Source: Fodinibacter sp963811825 (lineage in GTDB: Bacteria > Actinomycetota > Actinomycetes > Actinomycetales > Dermatophilaceae). From it: a stretch of 64,000 nucleotides of DNA. The stretch covers positions 248,001 to 312,000 of the forward strand of contig CAWESS010000019.1 in assembly GCA_963811825.1 (NCBI GenBank), in the 5' to 3' direction. The position numbers were made by a program, and so were the translations under genes. The notes beneath the pieces were generated by a model. The model saw only the letters and a list, made by a program, of their open reading frames with translations, did no database searches and was not told the origin of the DNA. Positions 27,833 through 37,111 of the stretch are shown here, one piece after another. Numbering within the stretch: position 1 is the stretch's first letter; every line of letters starts with the position of its first letter.

Positions 27833-29815
27833 GTGGCCGACCCGTCGACGTACCGCCCGCGCCCGGGCGAGATCCCGACGGAGCCGGGGGTCTACCGGTT
27901 CCGCGATCGCGACGGTCGGGTCATCTACGTCGGCAAGGCCAAGAGCCTGCGGTCGAGGCTGTCCTCCTACTTCCAGGACATCTCCGCCCTGCACCACCGC
28001 ACCGCGACGATGGTGCGAACCGGGGCCAGCGTGGAGTGGACCGTGGTCTCCACGGAGGTCGAGGCCCTTCAGCTCGAGTACGCGTGGATCAAGGAGTTCG
28101 ACCCGCGCTTCAACGTCAGGTACCGCGACGACAAGTCCTATCCCTATCTCGCGGTGACGATGGGCGAGGAGTTCCCCCGGGCGCAGGTGCTGCGCGGCGC
28201 GAAGCGAAAGGGCACCCGCTACTTCGGACCGTACGCCCACGCCTGGGCCATTCGCGAGACCCTCGACCTGGCGCTGCGCGTCTTCCCGGTGCGCACGTGC
28301 TCCGCGGGTGTCTTCCGCCGCGCCAGCCAGGTCGGTCGCCCCTGCCTGCTCGGGTACATCGACAAGTGCAGCGCCCCGTGTGTCGGTCGGGTGGACGCCC
28401 AGCGGCACCGTGAGATCGCCGACGACTTCTGCGACTTCATGGCCGGCGAGACCGGACGCTTCCTCACCCGGCTCACCCGCGAGATGAAGGATGCCGCGGC
28501 CGAGCTCGACTTCGAGCGCGCCGCGCGCCTGCGCGACGACATCGGAGCCCTGGAGCGAGTGCTGGAGAAGTCGGCCGTCGTGCTTCCGGACGCCACCGAC
28601 GCTGACGTCTTCGCCCTCGCCGAGGACGAGCTCGAGGTCGCGGTGCAGCTCTTCCACGTGCGCGGAGGGCGGGTGCGGGGCCAGCGGGGCTGGGTGGCCG
28701 AGCGCGACGCCGAGTCCACCCCCGAGATCGTCGAGCACCTGCTCCAACGGGTCTACGGGTCCGAGGCGGGCGAGTCCGTCCCTCGTGAGGTGCTCGTCCC
28801 GGTGCTCCCCGAGGATGCCGCCGCCCTCTCCGACTGGCTCTCAGGGCTGCGGGGCAGCCGGGTCGACCTGCGGGTGCCGCAGCGCGGCGACAAGCGCACC
28901 CTCATGGAGACCATCGCCCGCAACGCGACGCAGAGCCTGGCCCGGCACAAGGTGGCCCGCGCCGGTGACCTCACGACGCGCAGCCAGGCGCTCCAGCAGA
29001 TCCAGGACGCCCTCGCGCTCGACGAGGCGCCGCTGCGCATCGAGTGCTTCGACATCAGCCACGTCCAGGGCACGCAGGTCGTGGGGTCGATGGTCGTCTT
29101 CGAGGACGGCCTGCCGCGCAAGTCCGAGTACCGCCGCTTCATCGTGCGCGGCGACGAGACCGGGGCCACCGACGACACCGCCGCGATGCACGAGGTGCTC
29201 ACGCGCCGGTTCCGGCGGGGCCAGCGCGAGGACGAGGACGCCGCCGGACAGAACGGCGACCAGACCTCGGATGCCGTCGCACCCGAGGACGGGGCGGCGC
29301 GCCCCGCGCGCTTCGCGTACCGCCCGAACCTCGTCGTCGTCGACGGCGGCCTGCCCCAGGTCAACGCCGCCGCCAGGGCCCTGGCCGACGCCGGGGTCGT
29401 CGACGTCGCCGTCGTGGGCCTGGCCAAACGGCTGGAGGAGGTCTGGGTACCGGGCGAGGAGCACCCCCTCGTCCTGGCCCGTTCGAGCGAGGGTCTGTAC
29501 CTCCTGCAGCGTCTGCGGGACGAGGCCCACCGGTTCGCCGTGACCTTCCACCGGCAGCGCCGGTCGAAGGCGATGACCGCCAGCCGGCTCGACGGCATCC
29601 CCGGTCTGGGGGAGAAGCGGCGCAAGGCGCTGCTCAAACGCTTCGGCTCGGTCAAGCGCATCTCGGCGGCCACGGTGGACGAGCTCGCCGACGTCCCCGG
29701 GATCGGGCCTGCGCTGGCGGCCGTGGTTGCGGCAGAGTTGGGGTCCGCGGACACGACGCCCGCGGTCAACCTCGCGACCGGAGAGGTCGTTGACGACGAA
29801 GGGAACCAGCCGTGA
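27833..29815 (+). CDS. uvrC: UvrABC excinuclease subunit C
   Basis: UvrC makes both incisions in nucleotide excision repair. The 660-residue protein has an N-terminal GIY-YIG nuclease (GVYRFRDRDGRVIYVGKAKS), a cysteine-containing region (CSAPCVGRV), a UVR motif (AAELDFERAARLRDDIGALE), the RNase H-like C-nuclease (IECFDISHVQGTQVVGSMVV; LVVVDGGLPQVNAA) and two C-terminal helix-hairpin-helix motifs (LDGIPGLGEKRRKALLKRFG; LADVPGIGPALAAVVAAEL). The order is complete and the frame intact. It starts a run of tightly overlapping genes with rapZ and yvcK. Confidence 0.96.
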   Translation: MADPSTYRPRPGEIPTEPGVYRFRDRDGRVIYVGKAKSLRSRLSSYFQDISALHHRTATMVRTGASVEWTVVSTEVEALQLEYAWIKEFDPRFNVRYRDDKSYPYLAVTMGEEFPRAQVLRGAKRKGTRYFGPYAHAWAIRETLDLALRVFPVRTCSAGVFRRASQVGRPCLLGYIDKCSAPCVGRVDAQRHREIADDFCDFMAGETGRFLTRLTREMKDAAAELDFERAARLRDDIGALERVLEKSAVVLPDATDADVFALAEDELEVAVQLFHVRGGRVRGQRGWVAERDAESTPEIVEHLLQRVYGSEAGESVPREVLVPVLPEDAAALSDWLSGLRGSRVDLRVPQRGDKRTLMETIARNATQSLARHKVARAGDLTTRSQALQQIQDALALDEAPLRIECFDISHVQGTQVVGSMVVFEDGLPRKSEYRRFIVRGDETGATDDTAAMHEVLTRRFRRGQREDEDAAGQNGDQTSDAVAPEDGAARPARFAYRPNLVVVDGGLPQVNAAARALADAGVVDVAVVGLAKRLEEVWVPGEEHPLVLARSSEGLYLLQRLRDEAHRFAVTFHRQRRSKAMTASRLDGIPGLGEKRRKALLKRFGSVKRISAATVDELADVPGIGPALAAVVAAELGSADTTPAVNLATGEVVDDEGNQP

Positions 29816-30741
29816 CGCCGGAGCCGGACCTGCCTGACGACAGAGGCGGCACGACCTCGGGGGCCGTCCCCGCGGCGAACGACTTCCTCATCGTCACCGG
29901 CATGAGTGGCGCGGGGCGTTCGACGGCGGCCAACGTCATCGAGGACCGCGGCTGGTTCGTCGTGGACAACCTGCCACCCCAGCTGCTCTCGTCGATGGCC
30001 CGGCTCGCGGGGGAGGTGCGCAGCGCCAGCGACACCGACCTGCAGATCGCAGCCGTCGTCGACGTGCGTGCCCGTGCCTTCCACTCCGAGCTGCACGCGG
30101 GCCTGGCCGCCCTGCGCGAGGCGGGGTGGCGCCCGCACCTCATCTTCCTCGACGCCACCGACGAGGCCCTCGTGCGCCGGTTCGAGAGCGTGCGACGTCC
30201 GCACCCCCTGCAGGGCGACGGGCGGCTGCTCGACGGCATCCAGGCCGAGCGCGAGATGCTGCGCGACCTGCGCGCCGTGGCCCAGGTCGTCATCGACACC
30301 TCGGGCCTGAACGTCCACCAGCTCGGCCGCAAGCTCACCCCGCTCCTCGGGGTCGAGAGCGGGCCGAGCCTGCGGCTGGCCCTCCTGTCGTTCGGGTTCA
30401 AGTACGGCGTGCCCCTCGACGCCGACTTCGTCTTCGACATGCGTTTCCTGCCCAACCCGTTCTGGGTCCCCGAGCTCAAGGCCCTGACCGGCGTCGACGA
30501 ACCCGTCGCCGACTGGGTCATGGCCCAGGACGGCGCGCAGGAGTTCGTGGATGCCGTGGTGCAGCTCATGGCGCCGGTCACCGCGGGGTACCTCGCCGAG
30601 GGGCGGCGCTACGCGACCATCGGCATCGGCTGCACCGGGGGCAAACACCGGTCGGTGGCCATGACCCAGGCCATCGCGGCCCGGCTGACGACCGAGCGGG
30701 TCGCGACCTTCGTCGTCCACCGGGACCTGGGGCGCGAGTGA
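29812..30741 (+). CDS. rapZ: RapZ/YvcJ-family nucleotide-binding protein
   Basis: The 309-residue protein has P-loop GMSGAGRSTAANVIEDRGWF, the signature FVVDNLPPQLL and a C-terminal domain with FGFKYGVPLDADFVFDMRFL, PNPFW and the conserved IGIGCTGGKHRSVAMTQAIA. In E. coli RapZ adapts an sRNA to RNase E; the actinobacterial role is less clear. GTG 29812 overlaps the uvrC stop by 4 nt. The uvrC-rapZ-yvcK-whiA order is conserved across Gram-positive bacteria. Confidence 0.93.
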   Translation: MTPEPDLPDDRGGTTSGAVPAANDFLIVTGMSGAGRSTAANVIEDRGWFVVDNLPPQLLSSMARLAGEVRSASDTDLQIAAVVDVRARAFHSELHAGLAALREAGWRPHLIFLDATDEALVRRFESVRRPHPLQGDGRLLDGIQAEREMLRDLRAVAQVVIDTSGLNVHQLGRKLTPLLGVESGPSLRLALLSFGFKYGVPLDADFVFDMRFLPNPFWVPELKALTGVDEPVADWVMAQDGAQEFVDAVVQLMAPVTAGYLAEGRRYATIGIGCTGGKHRSVAMTQAIAARLTTERVATFVVHRDLGRE

Positions 30742-31694
30742 CCGGGCCGGTCGTCGCCGCCCTCGGAGGGGGGCACGGGCTCGCCGCGACCCTCACCGCG
30801 CTGCGGTACGTCACCGACGAGATCACCGCGATCGTCACGGTCGCCGATGACGGTGGGTCGAGCGGCCGGCTGCGCGACGAGTTCGGGGTGCTCCCCCCGG
30901 GTGACCTGCGGATGGCGCTGGCGGCCCTGTGCAGCGAGAGCGAGTGGGGCCAGACGTGGCGCGACGTGCTCCAGCACCGCTTCGCCGGCGAGGGCCCGCT
31001 CGGTGGACACGCCCTGGGCAACCTGCTCATCGTCGCCCTCTGGGAGCTGCACGACGACCCCGTGGCCGGGCTGGACCTCGTCGGCAGGCTCCTGCAGGCG
31101 CAGGGCAGGGTGCTGCCGATGGCCGCCGTGCCCCTGGCGATCGAGGCCGACGTCAGCGACCTCGACCCCGGCGACCCGGCCGCGGTCCGCGTCGTTCGGG
31201 GCCAGGCGCAGGTCGCGGTCACACCCGGCACCGTCCAGCGGGTCCGGCTCGTGCCGGCGAACCCACCCGCCTACACCGAGTCGGTGGCGGCGATCCGCAG
31301 CGCCGACTGGGTCGTGCTCGGCCCGGGGTCGTGGTTCACCTCGGTGATGACCCACCTGCTCGTGCCGGAGGTTCGCGAGGCGCTCGAGGTGACCCGGGCC
31401 CGTCGCCTGCTCATCCTCAACCTCGATCCCGGCTCGGGGGAGACGGCGGGGTTCAGCGCCGAGCGGCACCTGGAGACCTTCGCCGAGCTGGCACCGAACC
31501 TGCGCCTGGACGTCGTGCTCGCCGACCCCGCGGTCGTCGACGACGAGGAGCAGCTGGTGCGGGCGTGCGCGCGCCTCGGAGCGACGCTGTTCGTGGCTCA
31601 GGTCGGGCGGCGAGACCGGCCCGGCGAACACGATCCGCTGCGTTTCGCGGCAGCGGTGCGGGACATCGTCACTACGCCACGACCGGCCCGGTGA
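30738..31694 (+). CDS. YvcK/CofD-like gluconeogenesis factor family protein
   Basis: The protein has 318 residues and a Rossmann-like fold related to 2-phospho-L-lactate transferase CofD (former UPF0052). Diagnostic stretches are ALGGGHGLAATLTALR, IVTVADDGGSSGRLRDEFGV, the GGHALGNLLI segment, and VVLGPGSWFTSVMTHLLVPE. Homologues bind UDP-sugars and affect peptidoglycan precursor control and growth on gluconeogenic carbon. GTG 30738 overlaps the rapZ stop by 4 nt. Confidence 0.92.
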   Translation: MTGPVVAALGGGHGLAATLTALRYVTDEITAIVTVADDGGSSGRLRDEFGVLPPGDLRMALAALCSESEWGQTWRDVLQHRFAGEGPLGGHALGNLLIVALWELHDDPVAGLDLVGRLLQAQGRVLPMAAVPLAIEADVSDLDPGDPAAVRVVRGQAQVAVTPGTVQRVRLVPANPPAYTESVAAIRSADWVVLGPGSWFTSVMTHLLVPEVREALEVTRARRLLILNLDPGSGETAGFSAERHLETFAELAPNLRLDVVLADPAVVDDEEQLVRACARLGATLFVAQVGRRDRPGEHDPLRFAAAVRDIVTTPRPAR

Positions 31695-31714
31695 CGCGTG
31701 GCAGGATGACCGCC

Positions 31715-32695
31715 ATGGCGATGACTGCAAAGGTGAAGGACGAACTGAGCAGGCACGTCGTGACCAAACCGTGCTGCCGCAAGGCCGAGGTGGCCGCGAC
31801 GCTGAGGTTCGCCGGGGGACTGCACATCATCGGGGGTCGCATCGTCGTCGAGGCCGAGCTCGACACCGCCAACGCCGCCCGCCGCCTGCGCCGCGAGCTC
31901 ACCGAGGTCTACGGGCACTCGCCCGAGGTGCTCGTCCTCGCAGCGGGTGGCCTGCGCAAGGGCAGCCGCTACGTCGTCCGCGTCGTCCAGGACGGCGAGT
32001 CGCTGGCTCGCCAGACCGGCCTCATCGACAGCCGCGGGCGCCCGGTGCGCGGGCTGCCGCCGAAGGTCGTCAGCGGCTCCGTGTGCGATGCCGAGGCCGC
32101 CTGGCGCGGGGCCTTCCTCGCCCACGGATCACTGACCGAGCCCGGCCGCTCCTCCGCGATGGAGGTCACCTGTCCCGGCCCCGAGGCGGCTCTCGCGCTC
32201 GTCGGCGCGGCGCGACGCCTCGGCATCTCGGCCAAGGCGCGTGAGGTGCGCGGCGTCGACCGGGTCGTCATCCGCGACGGCGACGCCATCGGCGCCATGC
32301 TGACCCGCCTCGGCGCCCACGACGCCGTCCTGGCCTGGGAGGAGCGGCGCATCCGCCGCGAGGTGCGGGCCACGGCCAACCGGCTCGCCAACTTCGACGA
32401 CGCCAACCTGCGCCGGTCGGCGCGCGCGGCGGTCGCCGCGGGCGCGCGGGTCGAGCGGGCCCTGGAGATCCTCGGTCCGGAGATCCCCGACCACCTGCGC
32501 GAAGCCGGCGAGCTGCGCCTGGCCCACAAGGAGGCCTCGCTCGAAGAGCTCGGTCAGCTCGCGAAGCCCCCGATGACCAAGGATGCCGTCGCGGGCCGGA
32601 TCAGGCGCCTGCTCGCCATGGCGGACAAGCGCGCCGCCGACGACGGCATCCCGAACACCGAGGCCGGGCTCACCCCGGACATGCTCGACGCCTGA
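31715..32695 (+). CDS. whiA: WhiA, sporulation/cell-division transcription regulator
   Basis: This 326-residue protein begins MAMTAKVKDELSRHVVTK and has LAGLIDADG-like N-terminal domains (CCRKAEVAATLRFAGGLHII) and a C-terminal helix-turn-helix (LGQLAKPPMTKDAVAGRIRR). WhiA and WhiB control division genes in Streptomyces; most non-sporulating Gram-positive bacteria keep WhiA. Three ATGs lie at 31706, 31715 and 31721. The middle one is chosen because AGG at 31703-31705 is 9 nt away, while it abuts the first. It lies 20 bp after yvcK. Confidence 0.93.
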   Translation: MAMTAKVKDELSRHVVTKPCCRKAEVAATLRFAGGLHIIGGRIVVEAELDTANAARRLRRELTEVYGHSPEVLVLAAGGLRKGSRYVVRVVQDGESLARQTGLIDSRGRPVRGLPPKVVSGSVCDAEAAWRGAFLAHGSLTEPGRSSAMEVTCPGPEAALALVGAARRLGISAKAREVRGVDRVVIRDGDAIGAMLTRLGAHDAVLAWEERRIRREVRATANRLANFDDANLRRSARAAVAAGARVERALEILGPEIPDHLREAGELRLAHKEASLEELGQLAKPPMTKDAVAGRIRRLLAMADKRAADDGIPNTEAGLTPDMLDA

Positions 32696-32824
32696 GACCG
32701 ATCCGTCACCCGAGAACGCCCGGAACATCGGTGACCCGACAACCCGGCGAGCGGGTTCCGTCTCATGCGCAAGCGGTTACCCGCCCGTACCCCGGACGCC
32801 GCGCGACGGCATCCGACGTGGGTC

Positions 32825-32830
32825 TAGGGT
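32825..32830 (+). promoter_or_regulatory. Putative -10 element of gap
   Basis: TAGGGT with a predicted start near 32837 gives a leader of about 60 nt. A weak hairpin at 32741-32757 (AACCCG/CGGGTT) ends the whiA transcript upstream. Confidence 0.45.
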
Positions 32831-32896
32831 GGGTTGTGGAACCCCCAGTGCCGCTCATCCGCGGCACCTTTCGATGAGTGGAAGGCAGCACATACC

Positions 32897-33901
32897 GTGA
32901 CCGTTCGCGTAGGGATCAACGGCTTCGGCCGCATCGGCCGCAACTTCTTCCGGGCTGTCCAGGCGTCCGGTGCCGACATCGAGATCGTCGCCGCCAACGA
33001 CCTGATGGACAACAAGAGCATCGCTCACCTGCTCAAGTACGACTCGGTGCTCGGTGTGCTCGCCGACGACGTGTCGTCCGACGAGAACTCCATCACCGTC
33101 GGCGACAAGACCATCAAGATCTTCGCCGAGAAGAACCCCGCCGACATCGCCTGGGGCGACGTGGGCGCAGACATCGTCATCGAGTCGACCGGCTTCTTCA
33201 CCGACGCCACGAAGGCGCACGCCCACATCGACGGTGGTGCCAAGAAGGTCATCATCTCGGCGCCGGCCTCCAACGAGGACGCCACGTTCGTCATGGGTGT
33301 CAACCACCAGGACTACGACCCGGCCAACCACCACGTCATCTCCAACGCGTCCTGCACGACGAACTGCCTGGCCCCCATGGCCAAGCCGCTGTCCGACGAG
33401 CTCGGCATCGTCAAGGGCCTGATGACCACGATCCACGCCTACACCTCGGACCAGAACCTGCTCGACGGACCGCACCGCGACATGCGTCGCGCCCGCGCCG
33501 CCGCGCTGTCGATCATCCCGACGAGCACCGGTGCCGCCAAGGCCATCGGCCTGGTCATGCCCGAGCTGAAGGGCAAGCTCGACGGCTACGCCCTGCGCGT
33601 GCCCGTGCCGACCGGTTCCGCCACCGACCTCACCTTCGAGGCGGGCCGCGAGACCTCCGTCGAGGAGGTCAACGCGATCATCAAGGCTGCCGCCGAGGGC
33701 GCGTTCAAGGGCTTCCTGAAGTACACCGAGGACCCCATCGTGTCGGCCGACATCGTCACCGACCCGAGCTCGTGCATCTTCGACTCGGGCCTGACCAAGG
33801 TCATCGGCAACCAGGTCAAGGTCGTCGGCTGGTACGACAACGAGTGGGGTTACTCCTGCCGTCTGGTCGACCTCGCCGTCCTGGTCGGCAAGGACCTCTG
33901 A
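32897..33901 (+). CDS. gap: Glyceraldehyde-3-phosphate dehydrogenase (type I)
   Basis: The 334-residue enzyme oxidises glyceraldehyde-3-phosphate with NAD. The Rossmann start is VRVGINGFGRIGRNFFRAV, the catalytic motif SNASCTTNCLAPMAKPL, and the C-terminal NEWGYSCRLVDLAVLV is complete. GTG 32897 has GGAAGG 11 nt upstream. It heads gap-pgk-tpiA, the usual actinobacterial lower-glycolysis operon. Codon bias is strong. Confidence 0.97.
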   Translation: MTVRVGINGFGRIGRNFFRAVQASGADIEIVAANDLMDNKSIAHLLKYDSVLGVLADDVSSDENSITVGDKTIKIFAEKNPADIAWGDVGADIVIESTGFFTDATKAHAHIDGGAKKVIISAPASNEDATFVMGVNHQDYDPANHHVISNASCTTNCLAPMAKPLSDELGIVKGLMTTIHAYTSDQNLLDGPHRDMRRARAAALSIIPTSTGAAKAIGLVMPELKGKLDGYALRVPVPTGSATDLTFEAGRETSVEEVNAIIKAAAEGAFKGFLKYTEDPIVSADIVTDPSSCIFDSGLTKVIGNQVKVVGWYDNEWGYSCRLVDLAVLVGKDL

Positions 33902-33922
33902 GAGACCGGGGCCGAGCCGATC

Positions 33923-35128
33923 ATGGGTGACATCGCCACGTTGGGCGACCTGCGCGGCAAGCGCGTGCTCGTCCGTTCCGACCTCAACGTGCCGCTCGAC
34001 GGCACGACGATCACGGACGACGGCCGCATCCGGGCCTCGGTCCCGACCATCTCCTCGCTCGCCGAGGCGGGCGCACGCGTCATCGTGTGCGCCCACCTCG
34101 GCCGGCCCAAGGGTGCTCCCGAGGAGCGCTACTCCCTGGCGCCGGTCGTCGGGCGCCTGTCCGAGCTGCTCGGCCGTCCGGTCGCCTTCGCCACCGACAC
34201 CGTCGGCGACAGTGCCCGGGCAACGGTCGACGGCATGGCCGACGGCGACGTCGTCCTGCTCGAGAACCTCCGGTTCAACGCAGGGGAGACCGCCAAGGTC
34301 GACGAGGAGCGCGCCGAGTTCGCCGACGCCCTCGCCGGCCTGGCCGACGCCTACGTCTCCGACGGCTTCGGCGTGGTGCACCGCAAGCAGGCCTCGGTCT
34401 ACGACGTCGCGACGCGGCTGCCGTCGGCCATGGGCGGTCTGGTGGCCACCGAGGTCGACGTGCTCAAGCGCCTCACCGTCGACCCCGAGCGGCCGTATGC
34501 CGTGGTGCTCGGTGGCGCCAAGGTCGCCGACAAGCTGGCCGTCATCGACAACCTCATGACCACGGCCGACCGGCTCCTCATCGGCGGTGGCATGCTCTTC
34601 ACCTTCCTCGCGGCCCAGGGGCACGAGATCGGCAAGAGCCTGTTCGACGCCGACAGCGTCGACGCGTGCCGTGACTACCTGAGGCGGGCGGAGGAGACCG
34701 GAGTCGAGATCGTCCTGCCCGTCGACGTCGTCTGTGGTCGGGAGTTCTCCGCCGACACCGAGACGGTCACCGTCGCGGCGGACGCGATCCCCGCGGACAT
34801 GATGGGGCTCGACATCGGCCCGGAGTCGGCACAGCTGTACGCCGACAAGCTCGCCGACACCCGCACGGTCTTCTGGAACGGTCCGATGGGGGCCTTCGAG
34901 ATGGCCCCGTTCGCGGCCGGCACCCGTCGCCTCGCCCAGGCCCTCGTCGAGGTCACCGCAGACGGTGCCCTCACCGTGGTCGGTGGCGGTGACTCGGCCG
35001 CTGCCGTGCGCCAGCTCGGCTTCGAGGACGCCCAGTTCGGCCACATCTCCACCGGCGGTGGAGCCTCCCTCGAGTACCTCGAGGGCAAGGAACTGCCCGG
35101 TATCGCCATCCTCACGAAGGAGCACTGA
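33923..35128 (+). CDS. pgk: Phosphoglycerate kinase
   Basis: The protein has 401 residues. The N-terminal motif KRVLVRSDLNVPLDG, substrate-binding CAHLGRPKGAPEERYSLAPV, LLENLRFNAGE, and the nucleotide-domain motifs VLGGAKVADKL, WNGPMGAFEM and GGGDSAAAV are all present. It transfers phosphate from 1,3-bisphosphoglycerate to ADP. It begins 21 bp after gap. Confidence 0.97.
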   Translation: MGDIATLGDLRGKRVLVRSDLNVPLDGTTITDDGRIRASVPTISSLAEAGARVIVCAHLGRPKGAPEERYSLAPVVGRLSELLGRPVAFATDTVGDSARATVDGMADGDVVLLENLRFNAGETAKVDEERAEFADALAGLADAYVSDGFGVVHRKQASVYDVATRLPSAMGGLVATEVDVLKRLTVDPERPYAVVLGGAKVADKLAVIDNLMTTADRLLIGGGMLFTFLAAQGHEIGKSLFDADSVDACRDYLRRAEETGVEIVLPVDVVCGREFSADTETVTVAADAIPADMMGLDIGPESAQLYADKLADTRTVFWNGPMGAFEMAPFAAGTRRLAQALVEVTADGALTVVGGGDSAAAVRQLGFEDAQFGHISTGGGASLEYLEGKELPGIAILTKEH

Positions 35129-35131
35129 CGC

Positions 35132-35929
35132 ATGACCTCCGGCCGCACCCCCCTGCTCGCGGGCAACTGGAAGATGAACCTGGACCACCTCCAGGCCACC
35201 CACCTCGTGCAGAAGCTCGACTGGACCCTCAAGGACGGCAAGCACGACTTCGGTGCGGTCGAGGTCGCGGTGCTGCCGCCCTTCACGGACCTGCGCAGCG
35301 TGCAGACCCTCATCGACGGCGACCGGCTCGAGCTGAAGTTCGGCGCCCAGGACCTCTCGGTGCACGACGCCGGGGCGTACACCGGTGAGATCAGCGGGGC
35401 CTTCCTCGCCAAGCTCGGCTGCTCCTACGTCGCCGTGGGGCACAGCGAGCGGCGCGAGTACCACGACGAGGACGACGCGGTCGTCAACGCCAAGGTCAAG
35501 GCCGCCTTCCGGCACGGCATCACCCCGATCTTCTGCTGCGGCGAGGGCCTGGAGATCCGTCAGGCCGGCACGCACGTCGAGCACGTCCTGGCCCAGGTCG
35601 AGGCCGGCCTCGAGGGCCTGCCGGTCGAGCAGGCGCGCAGCGTCGTCGTCGCCTACGAGCCCATCTGGGCCATCGGCACCGGTGAGGTGGCGACGCCGGA
35701 GGACGCGCAGGAGGTCTGTGCGGCCATCCGCACCAAGCTCGCCGAGCTCTACGGCGGAGACGTCGCGGACGGCATCCGGGTGCTCTACGGCGGTTCCGTG
35801 AAGTCGAGCAACGTCGCGGCCATCATGGCCAAGGAGGACGTCGACGGCGCCCTCGTCGGCGGTGCGTCGATCGACGCCGCCGAGTTCGCCGCGATCTGCC
35901 GTTTCCGGGACCACCTCGCCACGTCCTGA
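35132..35929 (+). CDS. tpiA: Triosephosphate isomerase
   Basis: The 265-residue enzyme interconverts the triose phosphates. Motifs are LLAGNWKMNL (catalytic Lys), VAVGHSERREY (catalytic His), VVAYEPIWAIGTGEVATPED (catalytic Glu and flexible loop 6) and LYGGSVKSSN. It starts 3 nt after pgk and completes the operon. A separate promoter for secG follows. Confidence 0.97.
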   Translation: MTSGRTPLLAGNWKMNLDHLQATHLVQKLDWTLKDGKHDFGAVEVAVLPPFTDLRSVQTLIDGDRLELKFGAQDLSVHDAGAYTGEISGAFLAKLGCSYVAVGHSERREYHDEDDAVVNAKVKAAFRHGITPIFCCGEGLEIRQAGTHVEHVLAQVEAGLEGLPVEQARSVVVAYEPIWAIGTGEVATPEDAQEVCAAIRTKLAELYGGDVADGIRVLYGGSVKSSNVAAIMAKEDVDGALVGGASIDAAEFAAICRFRDHLATS

Positions 35930-35962
35930 CCCGCCCTGACCGGGGTCGCCGCTGCCAACGGT

Positions 35963-35968
35963 TATCCT
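35963..35968 (+). promoter_or_regulatory. Putative -10 element of secG
   Basis: TATCCT is a good TANNNT match; the predicted transcription start is near 35975 and the leader, about 34 nt, contains GAAGGA. Confidence 0.5.
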
Positions 35969-36008
35969 TGAGCGGTTGTCCCCCCGATCTCGCACGAAGG
36001 ACTTTCAC

Positions 36009-36254
36009 GTGGATGCGGTTCGCATCGGCCTCCAGGCACTCCTGGTCCTCACAGGCCTGTTCCTGACCCTGCTCATCCTGCTCCACAAGGGCAAGGGCGG
36101 CGGTATGTCCGACATGTTCGGTGGCGGCATGTCCAGCTCGCTCGGCGGCTCGTCCGTCGCCGAGCGCAACCTGGACCGCATCACCATCGGGGTGGCCCTC
36201 GTGTGGTTCACCTGCGTCGTCGGTCTCGGCGTCCTCGAACGTTTCGCGGTTTAG
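36009..36254 (+). CDS. secG: Preprotein translocase subunit SecG
   Basis: SecG is a small accessory subunit of the SecYEG channel. The 81-residue protein has two membrane helices (IGLQALLVLTGLFLTLLILL and ITIGVALVWFTCVVGLGVL) joined by the typical glycine-rich loop HKGKGGGMSDMFGGGMSSSL. GTG 36009 has GAAGGA 7 nt upstream. The position after tpiA is conserved in actinobacteria. Confidence 0.93.
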   Translation: MDAVRIGLQALLVLTGLFLTLLILLHKGKGGGMSDMFGGGMSSSLGGSSVAERNLDRITIGVALVWFTCVVGLGVLERFAV

Positions 36255-36268
36255 GTCAGGGAGCAGAC

Positions 36269-36619
36269 ATGGCAGGTGGAAACGCGATCCGCGGTTCGCG
36301 CGTCGGTGCAGGACCCATGGGTGAGGCCGAGCGCGGTGAGGTCGCCCCCCGGGTGCACATCTCGTTCTGGTGCTCCAACGGGCACGAGACCCGCCCGAGC
36401 TTCTCGGAGGAGCCCGGTCTGGTCATCCCGGAGCAGTGGGACTGCCCGCGCTGCGGGTACCCGGCTGGTCGCGACCAGGACAACCCCCCGGCACCGATGA
36501 AGGTCGAGCCGTACAAGACGCACCTCGCGTACGTCAAGGAGCGCCGCTCCGACGTCGACGGTGAGGCGATCCTCGACGAGGCCCTGGAGTCGCTGCGCGA
36601 CCGCGGCCTCATCCAGTAG
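36269..36619 (+). CDS. rbpA: RNA polymerase-binding protein RbpA
   Basis: RbpA is an actinobacterial transcription factor that stabilises RNA polymerase with principal sigma factors. The 116-residue protein shows the N-terminal GNAIRGSRVGAGPMGEAERG, the zinc-type core (FWCSNGHETRPSF, WDCPRCGYPAG), a basic linker and the C-terminal sigma-interaction domain (HLAYVKERRSDVDGEAILDE). ATG 36269 follows AGGGAG by 5 nt and lies 14 bp after secG. Its stop is only 3 bp from the stop of the convergent DUF3806 gene. Confidence 0.95.
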   Translation: MAGGNAIRGSRVGAGPMGEAERGEVAPRVHISFWCSNGHETRPSFSEEPGLVIPEQWDCPRCGYPAGRDQDNPPAPMKVEPYKTHLAYVKERRSDVDGEAILDEALESLRDRGLIQ

Positions 36620-36622
36620 GGC

Positions 36623-37111
36623 TCACCCTCGGCCCGCGCGGGCCAGGTGGTTCGTGACACCGGGGATCCAGCCGCGTTCGCGGCCCATCCAGCGCACTGC
36701 GACCATGGTGCGCGTCACCACGGGGATGCCGTGTCGTGGCGGTTCGACCGCGAGGTCGGTGCCGAACGGGTCGGTGCTGACGACCCACCGGTGACCGGCG
36801 GCGGCCACGAGGTGGTCGCCGATGGCCGTGCTGATCAGTGCCACGAGGTCGGCGGGCTCGATCGCGCCCTCGCCGGCGTCCACGGCGTGGTCGTAGGCCG
36901 TGGCGATGCTGTCGAGGTCGGCCGGGTCGATGCCGTGCGCGGCATAACCCGCGCGGATCGCGTCCAGACCGGCCTCGTCCTCGGGCGTCAGGCGCCGGAT
37001 GCCGATCTCCTCCAGCGGCTCGATGCCGTCACCGTCGGTGGCCGGCACGTCGGCGTCAGCTGAGGTGCCGGGGTCTGCCTCGCGCCCACGGAGTCGGTCG
37101 AACAGTCCCAT
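36623..37111 (-). CDS. DUF3806-containing protein of unknown function
   Basis: The 162-residue protein begins MGLFDRLRGREADPGTS, has an acidic middle, and ends with a DUF3806-like domain (IGDHLVAAAGHRWVVSTDPF, GTDLAVEPPRHGIPVVTRTM). No catalytic role is known. It is the last gene of the tkt-tal-pgi-zwf-opcA-pgl transcription unit and would start 4 bp after pgl if the suspected extra base in pgl is real. Confidence 0.75.
   Translation of the reverse strand: MGLFDRLRGREADPGTSADADVPATDGDGIEPLEEIGIRRLTPEDEAGLDAIRAGYAAHGIDPADLDSIATAYDHAVDAGEGAIEPADLVALISTAIGDHLVAAAGHRWVVSTDPFGTDLAVEPPRHGIPVVTRTMVAVRWMGRERGWIPGVTNHLARAGRG

Noticed and set aside
32855..35995. 1046-codon minus-strand open frame opposite gap-pgk-tpiA
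   Set aside because: It is an antisense shadow of three well-recognised enzymes, full of Asp/Val/Gly/Leu low-complexity sequence.
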